64,000 nucleotides of DNA from DASRDU01 sp035652435 (GTDB lineage Bacteria; Acidobacteriota; Blastocatellia; RBC074): contig DASRDU010000115.1 of NCBI GenBank assembly GCA_035652435.1, positions 56,979-120,978 of the forward strand. Direction: 5' to 3'. This document shows, in pieces, positions 27,294-35,242 of this stretch (its first letter is position 1; each line of letters begins with the position of its first letter). Below the pieces are notes generated by a model that saw nothing but the letters and a program-made list of their open reading frames with translations, was not told the DNA's origin and ran no database searches. The position numbers were made by a program, and so were the translations under genes.

Positions 27294-28067
27294 TTATGCA
27301 CGCAGACTGCGCAGCACCGCAAGCATTTCTTCGTGAATGTGAGAGTTGGTGCAGAGCATGCTCGGAAGGTAAGTGTCGAACGGCGCGCCGTCGAGCTGGC
27401 CCATCCGCCCGCCGGCCTCTTCGACGATGACCGCGCCCGCTGCCATATCCCATGGGTTGAGGCCGTGTTCCCAGAAACCGTCCATCCGCCCGCAGGCGAC
27501 ACAGGCCATGTCAATCGCCGCCGCGCCCAGCCGCCGCACTCCCTGCGCGCGTTCGAGGAAGCGCCGCCACGAGGGCAGGTATTCGTCCATCCGCTCGCGC
27601 ACGTCGTAGGGGAAGCCGGTGACGACCAGCGCCTTTTCGAGCAGGTCAATCTCCGAGACCCGAATCTTCTGCCCGTTGAGCGTGGCACCGGCGCCGCGTT
27701 CGGCCGCAAACATCTCGTCTCGCGACGGGTCATAAATCGCCCCGGCGATCAGCTCGCCTTTGCGCTCGACGCCAATCGAGACGGCATAACACGGGTAACC
27801 GTGCGCGAAGTTGGTGGTGCCGTCGAGCGGGTCAATGATCCAGCAGTATTCGAATTCGCTGTGATCGCTCGTCCCGCTCTCTTCGGCGATGATGCGGTGC
27901 GTCGGGAAGCGGGCGGTGATCAGTTCCTTGATGTGCCGCTCGCTGGCCACGTCAGCTTCGGTGACCAGATTGATGCGCCCTTTGTTGGTGATCTCAAAAC
28001 CGCGCGCGGCATAATTGCGGAGAATCTGTCCGGCTTCATGCGCCGCTCGTATGGCAAGTTCAAGCAT
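27294..28067 (-). CDS. suhB: Inositol monophosphatase family protein
   Basis: About 257 residues. Metal-binding motifs of the IMPase fold are clear: IAEESG, WIIDPLDGTTNFAHGYP (the DPLDGT motif) and WDMAAGAVIVEEAGG. It dephosphorylates inositol-1-phosphate or related sugar phosphates; SuhB of E. coli also acts in rRNA antitermination. I use the ATG at 28067 (MLELAIRAAHEAG); a TTG at 28082 in the same frame is an alternative. About 240 bp without features separates it from the MATE gene. Confidence 0.92.
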   Translation of the reverse strand: MLELAIRAAHEAGQILRNYAARGFEITNKGRINLVTEADVASERHIKELITARFPTHRIIAEESGTSDHSEFEYCWIIDPLDGTTNFAHGYPCYAVSIGVERKGELIAGAIYDPSRDEMFAAERGAGATLNGQKIRVSEIDLLEKALVVTGFPYDVRERMDEYLPSWRRFLERAQGVRRLGAAAIDMACVACGRMDGFWEHGLNPWDMAAGAVIVEEAGGRMGQLDGAPFDTYLPSMLCTNSHIHEEMLAVLRSLRA

Positions 28068-28444
28068 GGTGTTATCAGGCAACCTGTGACTGTTCTCTGT
28101 TTTCAGTTAAGGCTTCCGGTGTATTACAGACAGCGGATTGTAACGCTGACGCGGATCATTGAGCCAGTTGAAGGCGGATGTTCATTGCCCTTTTTCAAAG
28201 TGATTTTGCTCTGAGCTACTTCAACTCAGGCATCCAGATATTGCCGCTTGTTTCGGCGTAGTCGCCAGCGATTTTGTCATTCGCTGGCGACTATGTGAGA
28301 TATGCGCCTCGGCGCGGTGCATATCCAGTTCGACCGCCATCAAGGCTGCATCCCACCCGTGCCGAGCTTCTGCAGAATCTGGTAATGGGAGATTGTCTTT
28401 GAAATCATCATTGCCTTTCCGGCCTCACGCTTAGCTCAACTTAC
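28068..28444. other. Intergenic region, about 375 bp
   Basis: This region lies between suhB and the 3' end of the Ser/Thr kinase gene. It contains a clear 13-bp hairpin at 28259-28293 and a smaller GATATGC/GCATATC inverted repeat at 28299-28325. I see no credible reading frame. It must also hold the suhB promoter, which I could not pick out. Confidence 0.5.
28259..28293 (-). terminator. 13-bp hairpin downstream of the Ser/Thr kinase
   Basis: Arms 28259-28271 and 28281-28293 are exactly complementary with a 9-nt loop. It lies 150 nt beyond the kinase stop codon. There is no U-tract, so its terminator role is uncertain. Confidence 0.45.
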
Positions 28445-30727
28445 TTACAAGGTGGCTTGGTAATGCTCCCACTGCTTGCGGAGCTTGGTCATAAAAGCGA
28501 TGAACCGCTCATCCTTCCGCAGATTATTCAGGTTTGCGTCGTACTCGAACCAGGGATAGCAGGGGAAACCGTCATCGGCGGCGACCTCCAGCCATTTGAC
28601 GGCCTCCGCAGGCCGATGGAGAATCGCATAAGCCGAAGCGATGTTGTAAGCGGTGTGATGAAAGTGACCAAAACTTTTTCCGATCTCGATGGCGTGCTGG
28701 ATCGTCTCTTCCGCTTCGCGCGCCTTGCCGGCCCGGGCCAGCAGCATCGCCTTGACGCTGGTCACGTTTCCGCCTTCGTCCTTCGGATAGGTCTTCAAGT
28801 ATTCTTCGACGACAGCCGACGCCTCGTCCATTCTCCCAAGCTGGAATAAAGCCGTAGCCAGATTGCGATCAAAAAGTGCGGGATTGGTGTCTCGTGGAGT
28901 GCTTTTAAAGACCGCGAGGGCTTCTTCATACCGGCCCCGATAAATGTTGATGACACCCAAGCGAAACCGCGCCAGGGTATTGCCTGGATTGATCTCCAAT
29001 GCCTTTTCAATCTCCGCCCAGCCTTTATCGAGCAGGCCGATGTGAAAGTAGACCACGCCCAGTTCATGATGCGCATCATCCAGCTTCGGATTCAAAGCTA
29101 TCGCGCGCTTGTAGGACTGAATCGCCTGCTCGTGCGGGAAACGTCTGGCGGGCGTCCACAGGATGAGGCCGCGGGTATAATGCCCTTCCGCCAAATCCGG
29201 GTCGAGCGTCAGCGCTTTTTCGACGGCCACTTCGGCGTCAACATTCAACTGCTTCTTCTCCGCCCCGGGCGCGAGATAGAACGCTTTTTTATTGTAAGCG
29301 CGCGCCAGCCCAGCCCAGGCGGCCGCAAAGCCGGGATCGGCTCTGACGGCTTGTTCCAGCAGTTTGATGGCCGTCTCATTATCCTCACGGTTTTCGCTGC
29401 CCACTATCACCTTGCCGCGCATATAGTCATCGTAGGCTGCGGAGTTGATGGATTTGATGCCAGGTGCGGGCGTCAGCGCCGGGCGGCGAAAGAACAGCGT
29501 ATAGGCTGTGGCCGCCCCCAGGATCACAAGAACTATCATGGCCAGTGCAGAGCGAGAACTGAGCAGCCTTCGCCACTCTGCACGGTGCTGGCTGACGGCT
29601 GCCTCCACGCTCGCGGTAGCCGCATCGCCGGTGAATGATTCGACTTGATCGCTTTTTCCCTCACGGCGGACTCGCCCCAGGTCAATGGCCAACTCCTCCA
29701 TCGTCTGGTAACGCCGCGACTGCTCCTTCTCCAGACACTTCCGCACCAGCCGCTCCAACCCTACTGGCACGGCTCCCTCCTGATCTCGCAGCGGCGGCGG
29801 CTCCCGCGTCAGGATCGCGGAAACGATCTCCGCCGTACTCTTCGCCTCGAAGGGCCGCCGCCCGCTGATCATCTCATAGAGTACGGTGCCGAAGCTGAAG
29901 ATGTCGGTGCGCGCATCCAGCTCTTCACCCCGCACCTGTTCGGGCGACATATAAGGCACAGTCCCCATCACCAGACCCGGCGTGCTCAACAGACTGGCCG
30001 TTGTCGCTTCGCCGTCTGCCGGCTGTTCACCCTGCATGAACTTCGCCAGGCCGAAGTCGAGTACCTTCGCCTGTCCGCGCGGCGTGACGATGATATTCGC
30101 GGGCTTGATATCGCGGTGGATGATCTGATGCGCGTGTGCTTCCGCGAGCGCGTCAGCGATCTGGCTCGCCAGCGCCACGCTGGCTTCCACGCTCAACCGC
30201 TCACGCCTGAGCTTGTCGCAGAGCGACTCGCCTTCGACGTACTGCATGACGATGAAGCTGCGCTCACCCTCTTCGCCGACTTCGTAGACGGCGCAGATGT
30301 TGGGATGTTCGAGCGCCGCCGCCGCGCGCGCTTCACGCAGGAAGCGTCGGCCAGCGTCCTTGTCGGCGGTCAGTCTGGCAGGCAACAACTTCAAGGCCAC
30401 GCGCCGGTGCAGCCTGGTGTCCTGCGCCAGCCAGACTTCGCCCATCCCGCCCGCCCCAAGTTGAGAGAGTATCTGATAGTGACCAAGCTGCTGGCCCACC
30501 AGTGACCGGGCCTGCTGTGCGGCCAGCACTTCACCCGCCAGCGCGGTGGCGGGTGTTTCGATAAAGCTCTCCGCGGCTTCATCCGAGCGCAACAGCGACT
30601 CGACTTCCTGACGCAGCGTCTCGTCACCCGCGCAGGCCTCGGCGAGGAAAGCGGCGCGCTCGGCGGGCGGGCGCTCCAGGGCCGCTTCCAACAATTGATC
30701 GAGCTGTTGCCAGCGTTCAGGCTTCAT
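28445..30727 (-). CDS. Membrane Ser/Thr protein kinase with periplasmic TPR domain
   Basis: 760 residues. The N-terminal helical region (about 1-75) is typical of acidobacterial kinases. The kinase domain (about 83-350) has the ATP loop LGAGGMGEVWLAQD, Lys113, the catalytic loop HRDIKPANI (from residue 204) and DFG at 224-226, so it should be active. One membrane helix lies near 393-413. The outer part holds at least six TPR repeats (for example AAWAGLARAYNKKAF, AEGHYTRGLILW, AHHELGVVYFHIGLL). Its ATG overlaps the end of the ECF sigma gene by 11 nt, so the two are translationally coupled. The kinase is a strong candidate to phosphorylate that sigma factor (inference). Confidence 0.94.
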   Translation of the reverse strand: MKPERWQQLDQLLEAALERPPAERAAFLAEACAGDETLRQEVESLLRSDEAAESFIETPATALAGEVLAAQQARSLVGQQLGHYQILSQLGAGGMGEVWLAQDTRLHRRVALKLLPARLTADKDAGRRFLREARAAAALEHPNICAVYEVGEEGERSFIVMQYVEGESLCDKLRRERLSVEASVALASQIADALAEAHAHQIIHRDIKPANIIVTPRGQAKVLDFGLAKFMQGEQPADGEATTASLLSTPGLVMGTVPYMSPEQVRGEELDARTDIFSFGTVLYEMISGRRPFEAKSTAEIVSAILTREPPPLRDQEGAVPVGLERLVRKCLEKEQSRRYQTMEELAIDLGRVRREGKSDQVESFTGDAATASVEAAVSQHRAEWRRLLSSRSALAMIVLVILGAATAYTLFFRRPALTPAPGIKSINSAAYDDYMRGKVIVGSENREDNETAIKLLEQAVRADPGFAAAWAGLARAYNKKAFYLAPGAEKKQLNVDAEVAVEKALTLDPDLAEGHYTRGLILWTPARRFPHEQAIQSYKRAIALNPKLDDAHHELGVVYFHIGLLDKGWAEIEKALEINPGNTLARFRLGVINIYRGRYEEALAVFKSTPRDTNPALFDRNLATALFQLGRMDEASAVVEEYLKTYPKDEGGNVTSVKAMLLARAGKAREAEETIQHAIEIGKSFGHFHHTAYNIASAYAILHRPAEAVKWLEVAADDGFPCYPWFEYDANLNNLRKDERFIAFMTKLRKQWEHYQATL

Positions 30728-31301
30728 CAGGTTCGCTGCTGATAATGGCGTGATGCAGCCAGATTTTGGCTTTCCGCCACTCGCGCTCGACCGTGCGCAG
30801 TGACATCCCCATCACCTCTGCCACCTCTTCGTTGCTCAAGCCGCCAAAGAACCGCAGTTCGACCAGCCGGCTTTTACCCGGGTCGAGCTTGGCGAGGTCG
30901 TTGAGCGCATCGTCCAGTGCGATCAACTCCGTGGCGCGCTGCCCTGACACTATCGCCGTTTCATCAAACGATACCTGGCGCGCTCCGCCGCCGCGTTTGG
31001 CGCGGGCCTGGCCGCGGGCGTGATCGAGCAGAATGTGACGCATCATCTGCGCCGCCAGCCCGAAGAAGTGGGCGCGGTTCTGCCAGTTGATCTGCGGATG
31101 CTCAATCAGCCGGAGGAAAGCCTCGTTCACCAGCGCCGAAGTTTGCAGGGTGTGGCCGGGGTTTTCGCGCCGCATGTAGCGGGCGGCGAGCCGGTGCAGT
31201 TCCTGATAGACCAGCGGCATCAATTGATCGAGCGCCACCTGATCGCCAGCGCGCCAAGCCAGGAGCAGTTGAGTCACTTCCTGGGGAGAAGGTGCCGTCA
31301 T
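30717..31301 (-). CDS. ECF sigma factor coupled to a Ser/Thr kinase
   Basis: A 194-residue ECF sigma-70 factor of the acidobacterial/planctomycetal type. Region 2 runs about 20-100 (LVYQELHRLAARYMRRENPGHTLQTSALVNEAFLRL), and region 4 is LVELRFFGGLSNEEVAEVMGMSLRTVEREW. Where most ECF factors have the acidic DAED motif before LVQE, this protein reads QTSA (residues 53-56), with Thr51, Thr54 and Ser55. In Vibrio EcfP (ECF43 group), loss of DAED is compensated by threonine phosphorylation from a neighbouring kinase (established). The same gating is likely here because the next gene, overlapping by 11 nt, is a Ser/Thr kinase. No anti-sigma gene is adjacent. Confidence 0.93.
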   Translation of the reverse strand: MTAPSPQEVTQLLLAWRAGDQVALDQLMPLVYQELHRLAARYMRRENPGHTLQTSALVNEAFLRLIEHPQINWQNRAHFFGLAAQMMRHILLDHARGQARAKRGGGARQVSFDETAIVSGQRATELIALDDALNDLAKLDPGKSRLVELRFFGGLSNEEVAEVMGMSLRTVEREWRKAKIWLHHAIISSEPDEA

Positions 31302-31599
31302 AGACCAGCATTCGTGTCAGGAGAAGAAGTGAAGACGGCGCGGATTATAGCACCCTCCCCCCACGCCACCCACGCGAACCGAGTGGTCAGAAAAAAATCT
31401 TCAGGGGCGTGGCGGGTGGCGGCCGCAATCGTCGCTTAGGGTGGTGCAGGCAACAGAGGTGAGCAAACACCCCTGGAGCCCAGGCATAGTGGCACGGACG
31501 TTGGTCACGAGACCGCCGCCCGCCATAGTAACACTTCGAGGCGGGGACGCTTCATGCGCCGTCTCAAACAGACCTCCCCGGAGGTCACAAGGAGTCCTT
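31302..31599. other. Divergent control region between the ECF sigma gene and the S74 protein
   Basis: About 300 bp must carry promoters in both directions. Visible are a CGCCACCC (31364-31371) / GGGTGGCG (31414-31421) inverted repeat and a near-palindrome at 31571-31586. I could not identify an ECF-type promoter with confidence. The plus-strand frame is open from 31441 but lacks a ribosome site until 31600. Confidence 0.45.
31571..31586 (+). promoter_or_regulatory. Palindrome directly upstream of the S74-protein ribosome site
   Basis: GACCTCC (31571-31577) and GGAGGTC (31580-31586) are separated by 2 nt, and the AAGGAG ribosome site follows at once. The second arm itself looks like a Shine-Dalgarno sequence. 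It could be an operator or a hairpin that controls translation. Confidence 0.4.
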
Positions 31600-34092
31600 A
31601 TGAAACAGTACACGCAACCAAGTCAGACCGCGGATGAGATCAGGCTCGAAGTCGAGGAACTCGAAGAGGTGATCGCGCCCATTATCAGAGTACCAGTCGG
31701 CAACCACAACGAGACGCTGGTGCAGGACGAAGAGGTGCGGCCTGAGGTCGAAGAACTCGCAGAGGTGATCGCGCCGTTCGTCAGACTGCGACGGGCGGCG
31801 GTGTTCATCGCCATGTCGGCCAGACTCACGTGCTTTCGTCCCGTTCTCAGTCTGTGCTTACTCATCCTGACCTGCGGCCTGGTCCAGGCGCAGGCAGTGC
31901 GCCCGGCTCCGTCATCCTCGGTTACCGCCGCTGCCTCGGGCGAGCAGGTCCGTTTCGTCGCGCCCGGCGAGGTCATGCAGGTGCGGCTCGAAGTCTTTGC
32001 GCCGGGCGGCGAGAAACTCTTTGATTCCGACTTCCGGCCCGGCAACCTGCTCGACTGGCCCGCGCAGGATCAGCAGGGGCAGCGCGTGGCGGATGGTGAG
32101 TACCTCTGTCTGGTGACGGTCAAAGCTCTCTCCGGTCAGATCCATCTCCGGCACGGGCTGGTGCGGATCGAGGCAGGCCAGACGGCGCTCAGGCCGCCGG
32201 AGCAGGGGCAACTCTCGGCCGCCCAGGCCGCAGCGCTCGAAGGCAGCCGGCAGGCCTTCGCCTCCGGCAGTGTCGAGCGCAGCACCCCTCTCAGGATTCT
32301 GGGCGATGGTGAGGCGCTGACCACTACGGTGATGGCTCACGACGGGAGCGTCGGCCAAGTGGCCGGCAGCACCTCAGGACTGAGCCTGCGGGCCGGGGAC
32401 TTCTTCGGGAGGAAGGATGAGGTGCAGATGGTGCTGACGCCGGAAGGCAATCTCGGTCTGGGGGTCGCGCGGCCCGAAGCGCGGCTCGATGTGGCCGGGC
32501 TGATTCGCACGAGCAAAGGCATAGTCTTCCCCGACGGGACGATCCAGACCACGGCGGCAAACCCGGGTGCCATTCGAGGACGCCTTTCATCGGGCCGCGC
32601 CGTGCAGGGCGGGAGCGAGCAGCAGGGGAAAGCTGGTCAGGAAGCCCTCGAGCCGAATCAGGTGAACATCACTGCCGGGGCGGCCAACCGGATCGCAAAG
32701 TTCGCGGCTGATGGGGCGACGCTCGTTGATTCGACGGTGACCGAAAGCCCGAGTGGCGACATCGGGATCGGGACTTCGTCGCCGGGCGGAGTCTTCGACC
32801 TGCAGCGCTCAAGCAGCGGCGACATCCTGCAGCGGTTATGGAATACCGGGAGCGGGGGAGCGAAGCTGCGCTATGTGGCGGCGACAGGCGCGACCTCGCA
32901 GTTGCAGTTGACCGACGGAGTAGAGTGGTTGATGGCAATTGCCGGCAACAACTCCATCGGGATGCAGTTCCGGGTGCGAGATACTGGTGATGCGAACAAC
33001 GAAGCGACACTGGCAGGGGCGGCGAAGATGACGATTCGCAGAAATGGCAACGTCGGCATCGGGACGACCAACCCGGGTACGAAGTTGGAGATAGCGGCGG
33101 ATGCTACCGCCGGTGGCTTTGATCTTCTCAGGTTACGGAACACCAACGCTGCCAACCCGCGTTCCTTCCGCCTCGGCCCTGGGGTGGGGGGAAATTTCTT
33201 TGGCATTTATGATGATGATGCGGCGGCCACACGCCTGGCAATTGATTATGCTGGCAACGTCGGCATCGGGACTAACGATCCAGTTGGTGGAAAGCTTGAG
33301 GTACAGAGTAACGGCATCGGCGTGTACAGCCAAAGCGCCAGCGGCTATGGCATATATGGCAAAAGCACCGGCAGCTATGGCATATATGGCTACAGCACCA
33401 ACACCTACGGCGTATATGGCGACAGCGCCACCAGCAACGGCGTATATGGGCGAAGTGTTAGTGGCGCCGACGCCGGTGTGTATGGCCTTAACACCGGCCT
33501 CGGGAGGGGGGTGTGGGGCTATAGCAATCTGGGCTATGGCGTGGAGGGTCAGAGTGGCATCGGCATCGGCGTCTATGGCTATAGCGACAGCGGCACGGGT
33601 GGCAGGTTCGAGAGCAATACTGGCGATGCCGGCTATTTCAAGGGCAACGTCTATGTCACTGGCTCCATCACCCAGAATTCAGACGCGCGGCTGAAGCAGG
33701 GGGTGGCGAACCTGGGCTATGGCCTGCGTGAAGTGCTCCGACTCCGGCCCGTGACCTGGCGCTGGAAAGACAACCCGGAGGGGAAGTTGCAACTCGGCCT
33801 GATTTCCCAGGAAGTGCGGATGATTCTCCCCGAGCTGGTAACGGAAGGCAGGGATGAGGCCAAAACGCTGGGCCTGAATTACGTCGGGCTCGTGCCCGTC
33901 CTGATCAAAGCCGTGCAGGAGCAACAGACCACGCTCGAACACAGAGACGTTGAGATCACAGCCATCAAGACTGAAAACGCGGCCCTCAAAGAGCGCAACG
34001 CCGAACTCGACGCCCGCCTCACGGCCCTGGAGCAGGCCCTGCAGCAGTTGCTGGGGCAGCAGGATCAACCGCAACGGATGAAGCATCAATGA
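31600..34092 (+). CDS. Exported repeat protein with S74 self-cleaving chaperone domain and duplicated acidic leader
   Basis: An 830-residue protein beginning at ATG 31600 behind AAGGAG. Residues 1-65 are an acidic leader with a duplicated module (EVEELEEVIAP and EVEELAEVIAP, 32 residues apart). A signal-like helix follows (SARLTCFRPVLSLCLLILTCGLVQAQ), so export might instead start from ATG 31813. The middle part has beta-structured fibre-like motifs (NLGLGVARPEARLDVAGLIRTSKGIVFPDGT, VGIGTTNPGTKLEI) and Tyr/Gly-rich decapeptide repeats. From Ser694 (NSDARLK) a peptidase S74 chaperone domain begins, expected to cleave just before that Ser, ending in a coiled coil. The domain is best known from phage tail spikes, but no phage genes surround it. 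A surface fibre is the likely role. Confidence 0.85.
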   Translation: MKQYTQPSQTADEIRLEVEELEEVIAPIIRVPVGNHNETLVQDEEVRPEVEELAEVIAPFVRLRRAAVFIAMSARLTCFRPVLSLCLLILTCGLVQAQAVRPAPSSSVTAAASGEQVRFVAPGEVMQVRLEVFAPGGEKLFDSDFRPGNLLDWPAQDQQGQRVADGEYLCLVTVKALSGQIHLRHGLVRIEAGQTALRPPEQGQLSAAQAAALEGSRQAFASGSVERSTPLRILGDGEALTTTVMAHDGSVGQVAGSTSGLSLRAGDFFGRKDEVQMVLTPEGNLGLGVARPEARLDVAGLIRTSKGIVFPDGTIQTTAANPGAIRGRLSSGRAVQGGSEQQGKAGQEALEPNQVNITAGAANRIAKFAADGATLVDSTVTESPSGDIGIGTSSPGGVFDLQRSSSGDILQRLWNTGSGGAKLRYVAATGATSQLQLTDGVEWLMAIAGNNSIGMQFRVRDTGDANNEATLAGAAKMTIRRNGNVGIGTTNPGTKLEIAADATAGGFDLLRLRNTNAANPRSFRLGPGVGGNFFGIYDDDAAATRLAIDYAGNVGIGTNDPVGGKLEVQSNGIGVYSQSASGYGIYGKSTGSYGIYGYSTNTYGVYGDSATSNGVYGRSVSGADAGVYGLNTGLGRGVWGYSNLGYGVEGQSGIGIGVYGYSDSGTGGRFESNTGDAGYFKGNVYVTGSITQNSDARLKQGVANLGYGLREVLRLRPVTWRWKDNPEGKLQLGLISQEVRMILPELVTEGRDEAKTLGLNYVGLVPVLIKAVQEQQTTLEHRDVEITAIKTENAALKERNAELDARLTALEQALQQLLGQQDQPQRMKHQ
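31648..31785 (+). repeat. Duplicated 14-residue acidic module in the S74-protein leader
   Basis: Two copies of a coding module (31648-31689 and 31744-31785; protein EVEELxEVIAPxxR) lie exactly 96 nt apart. They frame the segment NHNETLVQDEEVRP. The module precedes the hydrophobic export segment, an unusual position. Confidence 0.75.
33343..33462 (+). repeat. Four tandem 30-bp coding repeats (decapeptide)
   Basis: Units at 33343, 33373, 33403 and 33433 encode GYGIYGKSTG, SYGIYGYSTN, TYGVYGDSAT and SNGVYGRSVS. Degenerate copies continue to about 33600. They form the stalk region in front of the S74 domain. Confidence 0.85.
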
Positions 34093-34122
34093 TCCCGCCG
34101 GCAACACGGAATGAGTGCCACT

Positions 34123-34162
34123 GGCCGGAGGGGCCGCAAGCTCGCTTGCGGCCCCTCCGGCC
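34123..34162. terminator. 18-bp perfect hairpin with tetraloop
   Basis: Arms 34123-34140 and 34145-34162 are exactly complementary around a CTCG loop. It lies between the stop of the S74-protein gene (34092) and the stop of the convergent minus-strand gene (34266). No U-tract is present. Confidence 0.6.
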
Positions 34163-34265
34163 TGGCGCTCTCAGATTTCACCAAATGAGAATCGCTGACG
34201 GGCAGCGATGGAACAGCGGATTCAGGAAGTCAGACGGCAAATGGCTGGCAAACCATGAGAAGTTT

Positions 34266-35237
34266 TCAGGACGCAGACGGGTGCTGACCGATGACGGCTG
34301 CGGCGAGCAGCGGGATCATCAGCTCGTGATGGCCAGTGATTTGAAAGCCTTCGCCCGCACCGGCGGCAACAGGCCGACGGACAACATTCGTCAGCGGGCG
34401 GTAATGCTGGATGAAGTCAAAATTCACGGTGGTGAAATCGCGCAACGAATGGCCGAGATTGCGAACTACGGTCACAGCCTTCAGAAAAACTTCGGGCAGC
34501 GTCACGGCTGACCCGACGTTCAGGTAAGTGCCCCCGCCATCGAGTTCTTTGACGATGGAAGTGATCAGGCGAAAGTCGCGGTGCGTCGTCGCGCCAATCG
34601 CCGCGCCGTCGGCGTGCGGGTGCAGGTGAATGATGTCCGCGCCAATCGTGACGTGGATTGTCACAGGAATTTTCAACCTGTATGCCTCATGCAGCAGCGA
34701 GTATTCAGCGAACTGCGGTTGCATTTCACTCAATGAACGCCCGATGGTCTCACCAAGCCCGATGTCGTCCGCCGCGCCGCGTCTGATCGCTTCGTTGATC
34801 AGGCGGCCTGTCTCTTCGGCCATGCCGAAAGCGCCTGTGCTGAGCGCTTCATCCACGTCTTCGGAAGTCGAGCCGATCAGCGCGATCTCGAAATCGTGAA
34901 TCACGCCCGAGCCGTTCATCGCGATGGACGAAACGAAACCGCGCTTCATCAGGTCAATCAGAATCGGCGCAAGTCCCGTCTTGATCACATGACCGCCGAT
35001 GCCCCAGATGACGGCGCGACCCTGATTCTTCGCCCGCGCGATTGCGGCGGCGACCGCGCGCAGACTCTCAGCGGCAAGAATATCCGGCAATGAATCAATC
35101 AATGCCGCGCTCTGCCGCGCTTCGTCGTCGGTGAGCGGGCGTGCAAACTCGCGCACCGTGACTTTGCTCAAACGTGAATTGAGCGGATAGGTCGAGATGC
35201 GCGAGAGGTCAACGGGCTGGTAACGGTAGACTGACAT
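34266..35237 (-). CDS. Deoxyhypusine-synthase-like NAD-binding-fold protein, function unknown
   Basis: 323 residues. The pattern (VIWGIGGHVIKTGLAPILIDLMKRGFVSSIAMNGSGVIHDFEIAL; later ADIIHLHPHADGAAIG and LDGGGTYLNVGSAVTLPEVFLKA) resembles the deoxyhypusine synthase superfamily. Bacteria have no eIF5A, so the classical substrate is absent. I cannot assign a reaction. It begins 6 nt downstream of gatA and is surely co-transcribed with gatC and gatA. No signal peptide or membrane segment is present. The family assignment is from motif memory and is less sure than that of its neighbours. Confidence 0.7.
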   Translation of the reverse strand: MSVYRYQPVDLSRISTYPLNSRLSKVTVREFARPLTDDEARQSAALIDSLPDILAAESLRAVAAAIARAKNQGRAVIWGIGGHVIKTGLAPILIDLMKRGFVSSIAMNGSGVIHDFEIALIGSTSEDVDEALSTGAFGMAEETGRLINEAIRRGAADDIGLGETIGRSLSEMQPQFAEYSLLHEAYRLKIPVTIHVTIGADIIHLHPHADGAAIGATTHRDFRLITSIVKELDGGGTYLNVGSAVTLPEVFLKAVTVVRNLGHSLRDFTTVNFDFIQHYRPLTNVVRRPVAAGAGEGFQITGHHELMIPLLAAAVIGQHPSAS

Positions 35238-35242
35238 TGACT

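Noticed and set aside
27018..28214. 398-codon open frame on the plus strand
   Set aside because: Mostly antisense to the inositol monophosphatase gene, whose motifs are clear; product composition is not protein-like.
33343..33462. Regular 30-bp repeats considered as a CRISPR array
   Set aside because: Units are contiguous without unique spacers and are in frame, encoding decapeptides of the fibre protein.
31600..34092. Prophage tail-spike locus
   Set aside because: The S74 domain is phage-like, but no other phage gene is present and the protein carries its own export signal.
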